Source: Diospyros lotus (taxonomy: Eukaryota > Streptophyta > Magnoliopsida > Ericales > Ebenaceae). From it: a DNA stretch of 64,000 nt. Positions 22,701 to 34,700 of the stretch are shown piece by piece (the first letter of the stretch is position 1; each line of letters begins with the position of its first letter). Below the pieces are notes generated by a model, which worked only from the letters and a program-made list of their open reading frames with translations, was not told the origin of the DNA and did no database searches. The stretch spans positions 41,998,328 to 42,062,327 of the forward strand of contig NC_068340.1 in assembly GCF_014633365.1 (NCBI RefSeq). The letters run 5' to 3'. Both the position numbers and the translations under genes were made by a program.

Positions 22701-25700
22701 TTTGGCCCGAGCCCATGTGCGCTTACAACTTGTCCTAGCATGCTGGAACATTTTACCAGCTATGCTTAAACTGGAATTCAATTTCTTAATATCTTAATTA
22801 CACATTTTTTTTTTTAAATTACACATTTATTTATATCACTTGCTAGCTACCATAACAATCCCTGCCCTTAAAACGTTTCTTGTCCACAAGAAATGTGTAG
22901 TAGGCTTGTTGCATTAGGAAATTGGTGGAGGAACTCCGAAAAGTATTCCCATGTATTATTATCTAAGTGAAGAGAGGACCATTGGACGAATACTTGAATA
23001 AGAGGCACTCCATTACAATGGATTACCCTTCTGTCAACAATAGCTGTGGGTTCAGCATTTTCTGGTACTTCTCCCACCATAGGAGGCAAGGTAGTGGTCG
23101 ATCTCTATGTTCCCATAGTCCTCTTGAGGAGGGAAATGTGGAAAATGGGGTGTATCTTAGCATCTTTAGGCAATTGTAGTCGATAGGCCACAATACCAAT
23201 TTTCTCCAAGATGGGAAAGGGTCCATAGTACTTGGGGCTTAGTTTGGATATGGGCTGTTTGGTCAAGGTCTTGAGGTATTGTTGGTTAAGCTAAGCTTCA
23301 AATATACCTCTTCACCTACTGCAAAATCCCGTTCATTCCTCTTCCAATATGCCAGTTGCTTCATTCTGTTCTTGGTTTTGGCCAATTCGGTTTTCACTAT
23401 CCTCATTACATCTTGCCTTTGTTGTAAGTAAGCCTTCACTGTTGCTACTGTCGTGTGTCCTCCCAAGGCTGGTAGTAAGTCTGGTTTATAGCCATAAAGG
23501 GCCTCGAAGGGCGTCATCTTGATAGAGCAGTGGTGGCTCGAGTTGTACCACCATTGTGTTACGGTTAGCCATTTGTTCCATCCCCTAGGCTGTAAGAGGC
23601 TCAAACATCTTAAGTATCCTTCCAAGCACTGATTAACTCGCTCCGTTTGCCCATCTGTTTCAGGGTGGTAGGGAGTAGACATTAGTAGTTTGGTGCCCAA
23701 TATCCTCATGAGTTCTTTCCAAAAGAGACTGGTGAATACCTTGTCTCGGTCCGATACAATGGACTGTGGAATGCCATGCAACTTTACTACATTCTCCAAG
23801 TAAGCCCTAGCCACTTCTTGTACTGTAAACGGGTGTGACAACCCTATGAGGTCACTAAATTTAGTGAACCGGTCTACTACCACAAAAATACAATCTTTAC
23901 CTTCTGATTTCGGCAACCCTTCTATGAAATCCATTGTTACGTTGGTCCAAGCACGATCTGGAATTTCTAGAGGCTATAGGAGATCGGGGTGGGCTACCGT
24001 TTCATGCTTGCACCTTCTACATACATCACATTTCAAGATGTAATCCCATATATATTTCCTCAAATTTGGCCAAAAGAATACCTGTTTGACCTTGTGGTAG
24101 GTATTTTAAATGCCCAAGTGCCCTCCTATTGGTGATCCATGTAATGCATGCACTATTTTAGCCTTTAGCTCCTCACAATCATTGATAACCAACTGACCTT
24201 TGTATCTTATTACTCCATCATTCAAAGTGTACTCATGTCTGCTTTCTTCTTTAACACTCAGCTGTTCTAGTAGTCCTTTAACCCAGTCCCCTTTGTTGTA
24301 GCTATTTGTAACCTCTTGAAGCTAGTCCAGTATCACTGTGGAAATTGCTGCATGCATTCCCTCTTCATGGAAGCAAGACAGGGCGTCTGCTGCCATGTTC
24401 TTTTTCCCCTTCCCGAAACAAATTACATAATCCAGCCCCATGAGTTTGGCCATTCCTTTCTTTTGTAGCTGGGTTTGTAATCTCTGTTGTAGCAAGAATT
24501 TTAAACTTTCGTGATCTGTCTTGATCACAAACCGTCCTCCTTCTAAGTAATGATGCCACTTCTCCACTGCCATTAGTATTGCCATCAGCTCTTTTTCATA
24601 AATGCTAAGGCCTTGATGTCTAGGTGCTAGGGCTTGACTAAGAAAGGCTAAAGGTGTGCCTTCTTGTGAAAGTATTGCACCTATTCCTGCATTGCTGGCA
24701 TCCATCTCCAGGGTGAATGGCTTACTAAAGTCTAGTAAGCCAAGTGTGGGAACCTTGCTCAATGCTTCTTTTAACTGCTCAAAAACCTGTTCTGCTTTAG
24801 GGTTCCATTTAAAGCCTTCCTTCTTCAACAACTCTGTTAAAGGCTTACTGATTGTTCCATAATTCTTCACAAACTTTCGGTAGTATCCGGTAAGCCCTAG
24901 GAATCCCCTCAAAGACTTGATGTTTGTAGGTTTAGGCCATGTTTCAATTGCCTTTATCTTCTTTGGATCAGTCCCCACTCTAGCCCTTGATATGATGTGA
25001 CCAAAGTACTCCACTTGTGTTTGTGCAAATGCACACTTCGACCGCTTGATGCATAACTGATTGAATCGTAGGATCTCAAATGTAGCCGCCCTAAGGTGGG
25101 TTAGGTGTTGATTGAATGAAGGGCTATAGATTAAGATATCATCAAAGAAGACCAACACAAATTTTTTGAGGTAAGGTTCGAAAATTTGGTTCATAAGGGC
25201 TTGGAATGTAGCAAGGGCATTCGTGAGGCCAAACGACATGACTGCAAATTCAAAATGGCCATGGTGTGTCCAGAATGCAGTTTTGGGAATGTCGTTGGGG
25301 TCCATCCTAATTTGATGGTACCCTGAACGGAGGTCCAACTTGATAAATACAGTTGCATGTTTGAGTTCATCTAGTAGATCTTCAATAATTTGGATTGGAA
25401 ATTTGTCCTTAACGGTGATGGCATTGAGCTGTCTGTAATCAACATAGAAGCGCCAAGTGCCATCTTTTTTCTTAACCAATAGGACAAGGGAAGCAAAGGG
25501 ACTGTGGCTGGGGTGGATAATGGATTGGTTTAGCATATCTCTGACCATTTTTTCGATTTCAGATTTAAGTTTGGGTGGGTACCGGTATGACCTAATGTTT
25601 ACTGGTCCAACATTAGGTAACAGGGGTATGGTATGGTCTAGTGGTCTCTTGGGAGGTAAGGTTTTAGGTTCTACAAAGAGGTCCTTATATTCAATCAGTA

Positions 25701-28700
25701 AAGAATCAAGGAGGGTCAATTCATGTACCTACCATGTTTGATTGGAGTATCCCTTGCCCGATTCTTCTTCCTGTTGTCCAGTGGCTTGAATTGAAAATAA
25801 TTGAGCCACTTGTGCCCTCTTCTTCTTGAATAATTGCTGCAGTTTCTTTCCCCTCATTAGTTTGCAAGTCCCCACTTCCACATTTCCTTGTAAAACTACT
25901 CTTCTGCCCCCCTTTTCAAGTGTAACTTCTATATTATTGAAATCGAAATTGATAAGGCTTACCTCACGCATCCAATCTACTCCCAGCACAATGTGGCATC
26001 CTCCCAATTTGAGCAATCTCAGATCAGCCCGGAATTCAAAATCCTAAATAAGCTGATTTACTTATTACCTTATCCCCGTTGGCTACAATTACTGAGAGTG
26101 GTGGGGTACTAGTCGTTGGGTATTTCATCTTCCTAGCAATCATCTCATCAATGAAACTGTGAGTGCTCCCACTATCTATCAAAACCATGAAGTAGTTGTC
26201 CTGTACCTTCTACCTTGATAATCTTGGTATTGGATACCCCTTTGATAGCATGTAGGGATATGGCTCCATTGTCTTCTTCCTCCTCCTCTTCCCCTGCAGC
26301 TTCTCCTTCTCCATCTCCTTCCTCATCTCCTCCTTCCAATAGTAGTAGTTGCTTCCTACATTCGTGCCTCAGCATGTATTTCTCCCCACACTTGAAACAT
26401 AGTTCTGCGACTCTCCTTTGCTCTATCGATCTGTCCCTGTTTTGCATATTTTGAGAGACTGGGGTTGAGGTTGGATACCTGTTGTTGGTACCAAATTTGA
26501 CCAATTCTCTTCTCGTAGATCGGTTCTTGTACGATATAGCTCCGACCAGTACTCCTTTACTCTGGATCTTTTGTTTCTTCAGTAGTGCCTCAAATGTCAT
26601 CTCCTGTAAAGCAGCCCCCTTTGTTGCTTCTTGTATCATCTTAGGTCGAAGGACTTGTACTGTCGATCTCAACTTATCATTTAATCCTCCTTTGAAACTA
26701 GATACGAAGTACTCCTCATTCAGGTAAGGATTTTTGTTGAGCATCCTAAATTTGAGCTCCTTAAATTTTGCCTGAAATTCTAGCATCGTTCCTTTTTGTC
26801 TTAGGCGGTTGAATTCTTGTACCATGTCCCATCTTCCTTGCTCTCCAAACCTCTCGCATAGCCCTTGCGCGAAGTCATCCCAATTATATCTCTCTCTCTC
26901 ACCTTAGACCATCCTTGGAACCATATATCCCCTGCATCATGGAGATATGTCGCAGTTAAGGTCACCCTCTGATTCTCCCTTACATGATGAATCTCAAATA
27001 ATTTCTCGCATTGCCTTAGCCACCATTGTGGCTTCACCCCTTTGAACACCAGAAGTTCCAGTTTAGGTACTAGAAATCCGACTTGATGCGGGCGGATTGG
27101 CACCTCCTACCTTCTCTCCGGCACAAATTCTTCCATCGTGGTTGGCTCCCCTTTCGATACCGATAATTCGACATTATAGTGACTGCCACCAATTCCCAGT
27201 AGAATTGGTTCTGATCGTTCCCTTGGTGGAAAATCAGGGGAGATCCTCACTTGTGATTGACCCGGAAACATCCTCATAAACTGTTGCAACTGATCACGCA
27301 ACAAATTCCCCTAATCCCTTACTTCCTGCATTTCTTCCCTTAATTGCATATGCATATCACCCCTAAGCCTTTCTGCCAGTGCCTCCAGCTTCCTATCCTC
27401 CGACAATCCAACCTTCTCTTCCATTGAATCCATTTCGCCTTGCATCTCGGCTACAGACGTTGAAACTTGCTATAGTTGTGCCTCCATCTGTCGCATCCTG
27501 GTACTGTTAGCCATTGCTCTAACAATTCACAACGAAGAGCAGGATCCTTGCTCTGATACCAATTTGTTAGATTACAAATCTGACAGTAGGATTCTCGAGG
27601 AATCGAGAATGGGAATTAAGAGAGAATGGGGAAGATATTTGAGAGGAAAGAGAGATCAGAATAAAGAGAGAATTTAGAGAGAATGGAGAGAAACTCATTT
27701 CCAATTTCATTCAACATAGTCTGTTATAGCGCTTGATCAGTTGTTTATACCGATTTGGAAAATTGGGCGCCAAAAACGGTTTGGCCCGAGCCCATGTGCA
27801 CTTACAACTTGTCCTAGCATGCTGGAACATTCTACCGGCTATGCTTAAACTGGAATTCAATTTCTTAATAGCCTAATTACACATTTATTTATATCACTTG
27901 CTAGTTACCATAACACAACCCCATGAGGAGAAGAGACACCGTAACCCCTGACCTTCTCTCTCTACTACTCCTGTATTTATACTAAATCACTCTCCTCCAA
28001 AAACTTTCTGGTTCAACGACAAACCTCTGAAGCCGTTTTCGCAAGCTTTGTAAGAAATATTTAAATTTCTAGTCCCTAACCCTCCCCCCATCTTAGGAAT
28101 ACATACATGCTCCTTAGGTCCTTTTGCAATATCATACATGCTTCATTTTGGGGGTTACTATTTTCCATGTTGAAGATACTTGTATGAACCTGGTATATTT
28201 GTTAAATATTGGGTCCTTTTTGCAAAGTTCTGTTGTTTAATCTAGTTCTGCACTATCAGGTTCACCAAGTCCAGTGTTAAAGACATGCGTATCAATTTGG
28301 CTATATCTGCTGTATTTGTAAGTAGTGAAATTCTTTCATTTATTACAAGCAATTTCATTTTTCAATTATCATGCAACTACTAGTACTACATACACATATG
28401 CTAGTGTTATATTCTTTCTACTTGTGAATATCATTTACTTATTTTTTGGTCAAGTAAATTGCATTAAGAGAAGGCTGCTTTGATGGTGTGAACCTTATGT
28501 GAAGGAAAAAAAATTATAAGCGAATGGTTCTCTTGTGAACAGAAAAAGGAATATTTTCCCTGAGCCAAAAAAATAAAAATAAGAAAATAGTAAATGGTGC
28601 CCTACTTAAATCTGGCGTCATTAAGTGGACCACAAACGTAGACAAAAGAAGATTCCAAACTCTCTCTCTATTGAAGAATGAAGAAGCGGATGACCCACAA

Positions 28701-31700
28701 ACACACCTCTCTTTTTTCATATATCATATTGTCCACCAGAATCTGCCTCCACATATGCAAGTTATCCAATGTGAGAACAGATCCAAATGAGCAGCCCAGA
28801 GAATAAAGGCAATCTTGGAAAGAGCCCTCTTAGTGCAAATCACCTCCCTAAGGGAAACAATTTTCTCTTGGTAGCAAAGGACACTTCATAATGAACAAAC
28901 AAAAATGTGTCTTCCTCCATGATAGATGTTGAACCCAACTGTTCTCATCTTTTGAAACTGATTATCATGGAGCATGTCAACTAACACTATTTGGTTAGGA
29001 ATGATCTCAATCCATGGCCTATGCCACATTAGCTATGAAGCTAAAAACTTAATCCTCTACTGTCACGTGCATGTGTCAGAACTCTCTTACATGCTTGAGT
29101 CACTCCCACCACCCAGAGCCATGGAGGGAATTTTTGACTGTGGTTATTGGCACTCACTCTCAGAAGCAATGTCTTTTCCTTTTTGTGATTGGTTTTATGG
29201 TTAGTTCCGTCTCTTCACAAATTAGATTAAAATTGTGTCGCAACTCAATTGTGGTTGTCATAGAAGAGCTTATTATGTTTTTCAATATTTGATGGCCTGT
29301 CTTTTAAGTGAACATGCGTCAAAAAGAGATTGTTATAGAATGTCCTGAATAGGGATGTAAATGGTGCTCCAATTAACCCCATTTACAAACTTGTTTTAAT
29401 AAATTTTCAAATAAGCCTTGCACCAATATTCCTCAATTATCAATTTTCATACTTATTTTAATTTTAAATGGGGTTAATTGGGACCCATTGGGGACCCATT
29501 TACATCCTTAGTCCTGAAGCATATCAGGAATTTCAGGAAGCATTTTTTGTTAACTAGGAACTAATATTCTTTTTTAGTTTTCAATATATTGTAGCAAAGG
29601 CCCTTGACTAAGTTGAGTTGCAATACTTATAGTGCAAAGAATCAATGTTGCTTTGCCAAAGAGAATGAGTTTCCAATACTAAATTTTTCGTGAAATTTTT
29701 TTACCTCAGTTAGAACAGAATATTTGATGTGTAATATGGCTTGAGAATCACTCACAGCCTTCTTGATTATATATATTTACAAGAACTTCAATCAACTCCT
29801 TTAATTTTAGGGATTGACCGATCTAAATACATCAAGTAGTATCATTTAAATATGGCAAGTAATCAACTAATTACAAGGAATATTTACAGGAGATATTAAT
29901 ACATATTAACGCTCTCTCTCAAGCTAGTGCATATATGTCATATGCATCTAGTTTGTTACATATATATGACACTCTCAATCTCCTAAGAGATTTAGTAAAA
30001 GTATCTGCCAATTGATCACTAGAGTTCACAAAGGAAGTTGTGATTTCTCCAGATAGAATTTTCTCACAATAAAGTGACAGTCAATCTCTGTATGTTTGGT
30101 CCACTCATGAAATACTAGATTGGAAGCAATGTGTAAGGTTGCTTGATTATCACATATGAGCTTCATAGAACCTATTTTGCATAACTTTAACTCTTGGAGC
30201 AGTTGTTTCAACCAAACAAGCTCACATGTGGCAGGGGCCATAACTCGATATTCTACTTCTGCACTTGACCTGGTGACCACACTCTGTTTTTTGCTTTTCC
30301 AAGATATGAGATTCCCCCCAATGAGAACACAATACCCAGAAGTTGATCTCCTATCACTCGGAGAGCCTGCCCAATCTGCATCTGTATATGCCATAACATC
30401 AGTATGGCCCCTATCTTCATAAACTAAGCCTTTGCCAGGGGAGCCCTTAATATACCTTAGGATTCGAATTACTGCATCCCAATGATTGTCATGGGGCCAA
30501 CGATTGTCACGGGGAGAATTGAGAAACGAACTTACAGTGCTAACATCAAAAGATATATCTGGCCTAGTCATAGTGAGGTAATTTAGCTTTCCCACCAGCC
30601 TCCGATATCTACTAGGGTCTGAATAGGGCTCCCCCTGATCCGGTAGAAGTTTAACATTCGGATCCATGGAAGTATTGACTGGTTTGCAATCTAACATCCC
30701 AGTTTCTTCTAAGATACCAAGAACATACTTCCTCTGAGTAATGGCAATGCCTGTTTTTGATTGGACTACTTCAATCCCAAGAAAATAACGCAATCATCTC
30801 CTGTAATAACGATATTGTCCACATAGACCACAAGATAGATACATTGATTAGAAGACGAGTGTTTGTAAAACACAGAGTGATCTGCCTCACTACGAATTAT
30901 GCCAAACTGTTGTATAACTTTACTGAACTTGTCAAACCATGCCCGGGGGGGACTATTTAAGACCATAAAGAGACTTATGTAATCAACAAACAAGACCTGA
31001 CTCCCCTTGAGCAACAAACCTAGGTGGTTGCTCTATGTAGACTTCTTCCTCCAAGTGACCATGCAAGAAGCCATTTTGAATATCCAATTGATGAAGAAGC
31101 CAATGATGCATGGCATCCATAGGGAGGAAAAGACGAACAAACGCCATCTTGACAATCGGGGAGAAGGTATCACCATAATCAAAGCCAAAGATTTGTGTAT
31201 AGCCTTTAGGCACAAGGCGAGCTTTTAGGCGATTGATCTGGCCATCAGGGACCACTTTGACCGTAAAGACCTAGCGACAACCAACTGTAGACTTTCCAGG
31301 TGGGGATGGAACAAAAGTCCATGTGTGATTGGAATCCAAGGCCGCCATCTCATCAATCATAGCCTATCGCCAACCTGGATGAGAAAGTGCTTCCCGGACA
31401 GTTTTAGGAATTGAAATGGATGACAAGGCAGACACAAAGGCATAATGGGATGAGGATAAACAATGATAGCTAAGGAAATTATAGATGGGATGAGGATTAC
31501 GAGTAGAGCGTGTACCTTTACGAAGAGTAATGGATAGGTTAGCGGAAGGCTCAGGCAGGCCTAGAGCAGGTGGAGACGTTGGAGCAGAAGATGAATTAGG
31601 TGGATCTGGAGAAAGAACAACCGCTGGACGTGGATGTTGTGACCGACATTGATAGGTGATAATTAGGCAAGGTGAGGACTGTCTTGGTGGAGTTGAGGAT

Positions 31701-34700
31701 TCATGTAAAGGGGGCCCTGAAGGAGTAGAGACAAGTAGACTAAGGAAAGGAACTGGTAAGAGTTGAGAGATGGAGTCAAGTTCCACTGGTGAGGTGAAGT
31801 AAGGAGTACTCTCAAAGAAGGTGACATCTGTAGACATGCAAAATCGATGTGTGGAAGGAGAATAACACCGATACCCTTTCTGAACTCGAGAATACCCAAG
31901 AAAGACGCACTTGATAGCACGAGTTGACAATTTATCAAGACTTGGAGAGAGATCGTGTACAAAACACGTAGAACCAAAAATATGAGGGGGAACAGTGTAA
32001 AGGGGCTCCTGAGGAATCAAAAGAGAATAAGGTACTTTGTGATTTAACATAGAGGATGGCATGCGATTTATTAAGTAACCAGCAGTGAGGACAACATCAA
32101 CCCAAAACTTTAAAGGAGCATTAGCATGTAATAAAAAAGTATGAGCGGTTTCAATAATATGACGATGCTTTCTCTCTGCTATGACATTTTGTTGTGGAGT
32201 GTGTGGACAAGTGGATTGATGAACCATGCCGTGAGATGCCATAAAAGAATTGAAAGAAGTAGAAAAATATTACTTTGCATTGTCACTCCTTAAAATGCGA
32301 ATAGGATGTCCAAACTAAGTTAAAATTTCATTGCAAAAGTTATGAAATATAGTAAATAACTTTGAATGTTCTTTCATTAAAAAAATCCAAGTGCATCTGG
32401 AAAAGTCATCTATGAAAGTAACAAAGTACCGATAATCTAAGACTGAACTGACACGACTAGGACCCCAAACATCAGTATGAACAATGTCAAAGGGTGCTTT
32501 ACTAGACTGACCTTTGCTTGGAAACAATGCCCGGATATGTTTTCTAAGCTGACACGACTCACACTCTAAGGATTGTAAATGAGAGAAATGAGGGACCATC
32601 TTCTTTAGTTTATCTAGACTCGGATGACCCAAACGATAGTGGAGCAGACTAGGAGACTTCGTGACAACACATATGGTAAAGGATGGGGGCTGTAGATAAT
32701 AAAGTCCACATGATTCAAATCCTGTGCCAATCGTCTGTCCCGTACTCCAGTCTTGTATAAGAAAGGAATCGGCAGTAAAGGTTATGGAGCAGTTAAGAGT
32801 GCGAGTAAGTTGACTAACATAAATTAAATTAAAAGGACAACCAGGTATAAAAAGAACATAATTTAAGGATAAAGATGAGATAGGTTTGGCTTGACCAACA
32901 CCAGTGGCCTTAGCTTTAGAGCCATTGGCAAGGGTGATGTGATGTGGTGTCTTGAGAGATAATAAATTTGAGAAAATGGAAGGATTACCAGCTATGTGAT
33001 CGGAAGCACCAAAGTCCAAAATCCAGGAACCAACAGACGAAGAATGAGAGAGGCAAATCGTAGAATTATCAGTATGAGCTATAGTGGTTGAGGAGGAAGC
33101 TTGATGTGCTGCCTTAAGTTGAAGGTATTCCTTAAATTCAGTGTCTGATAAAACATTTTGACCATCATTCCCAGTCTCAGTCTTCTTCTCATTACCCAAC
33201 GCTTGAGATTGAATCACATTGGCTGATTTTTTTGGGAAGCCCTGCAAAGAATAACACCGGTCTTGAGTGTGGCCCAACCGTTTACAATAGGAACATTGTG
33301 AATGATTACCAATGTCACAACCACCTCTACCATTACTGCGACCACGACCTTGACCTCCACGTTCAGTCAAATTAGAGACAAAGGCTGAGGATTCTGAAAC
33401 TGTTTGAGAACCAAATCCCAATGTTGCCTTTGGAGAAGGAACTCAAAATAACCGATCAATGAGGTCCTCCACCGTAGGGATATTAGGATTAGTCAGAACT
33501 TGATTTCGAACAGATTCAAAATATTTGTGAAGACCGTGGAGAACAAAGACCATATACATTTTGTCAAGCTTGTCTAACACTTTTTCGAGGGTATCTTTTG
33601 TCAATCTCAATTTGATCTCTTCAATAGTAGATTGTGCTTTGTTCATATATGAAGGTAAGTCATGGTTTGTCATCTAAAGCGTTGTGAGATTATGAACTGA
33701 GTCATATAGACGTTGTATGTCATTAGAATAGACGCTCCGAGCTTTCTTCCATATATCATAGCAGGTTTTATGAGACCAGAAGTGAACCAACAGTTTGGGA
33801 TCAATGGATTGCCATAATAAAGAGACTAACTGATAATTAGCCCGCTGCCATTGTTCTCCCTCATTATCAGGAATGTATTTCGCTTGCTTAGTAAGGTGTT
33901 TAGAGAGTCCTTGGCCCCAAAACCAAATATCAACAGCAACATGCCAATCCAAGAAATTCTTTCCATTGAGTTTTTTTGATGTTATAGTGGGATTACCAGA
34001 AAGGCAAAGGAAATGAGTCCCTTCTTTGGTGTTTCAGAAGTGACTGACGAGGTTTCTGATGCGGAAGCCATGAGAGGAGATGATGGAGATCTGACCCACG
34101 AAGACAGAGACCTGCGATTGGAGATCTGACCCCCTTGGAAGAGGATCAAGAGGTGTCGACGAGTCAGACATGACCGACGACGTGGCATTCTGGCAACGGG
34201 AAGGTGACGCGTGGCTCTCACGCGCCGACAGGAGAGGAGGCGTGTGACGACGCGTTGAGGGCTTTCCGGCGGCGAGATTTCAGTGGGTCGGTCAGAATCA
34301 CTAGGGCCAACGACTAGGACCTTCACTTGGACAGTTGAAGGTGTTTGGGTAGCAGGTCTAGCCTTGGACAGAGGCTAGTCGTGCGTGAGAGATGAGGGAG
34401 ATTGGCTGTTGGGGATTTTGCAGTCCCAGGACGAACTTGGCTTTGATACCAAGTTAGGACAGAATATTTGATGTGTAATATGGCTTGAAAATCACTCACA
34501 ACCTTTTTGATTATATATATTTACAAGAACTTTAATCAACTCCCTTAATTTTAGGGATTGACTGATCTAAATACAGCAAGTAGTATCATCTAAATATGGC
34601 AAGTAATCAACTAATTACAAGGAATATTTACAGGAGATATTAATGCATATCAACAACCTCTATATTTTTCATCCTTTTTTTCCTTCTAAAAACTAATGAA

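Larger units (their letters stand above)
22485..27915 (-). mobile_element. Full-length Ty3/gypsy chromovirus in CJD1 intron 5
   Basis: LTRs 22485-22857 and 27565-27915 are flanked by an exact target duplication CAACC (22480-22484, 27916-27920). The primer site (complement of TGGTATCAGAGC) is at 27550-27561, 3 nt from the 5' LTR, and the purine tract is at 22858-22869. Reading leftwards: gag, protease, RT-RNase H, integrase, chromodomain, i.e. 5.4 kb in gypsy order. The RT-RNase H segment is an uninterrupted 465-codon frame, so this is the best preserved element in the window, although gag and protease are frameshifted. Orientation is opposite to the host gene. Confidence 0.9.
29708..34655 (-). 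mobile_element. Full-length Ty1/copia retrotransposon in CJD1 intron 6
   Basis: Two 204-bp LTRs (29708-29911, 34452-34655) are flanked by the 5-bp duplication ACCTC (29703-29707, 34656-34660). The primer site GCTTTGATACCA (34440-34451; complement has one mismatch to tRNA-iMet) abuts the 5' LTR and a purine-rich tract (complement of CTCTCTCTCAA) adjoins the 3' LTR. The LTRs differ at 12 of 204 sites, 11 of them transitions. Reading leftwards the gene order is gag, protease, integrase, RT, RNase H. Opposite orientation to the host gene. Confidence 0.9.

Noticed and set aside
22480..27920. Gypsy element considered as an endogenous pararetrovirus
   Set aside because: It has LTRs, a target duplication, an integrase and a chromodomain, and no movement protein, so it is an LTR retrotransposon.
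33982..34326. Arg/Ser-rich 114-codon frame upstream of the copia gag
   Set aside because: It lies in the untranslated leader and first gag codons of the intron-6 copia; only its last part overlaps the real gag start.
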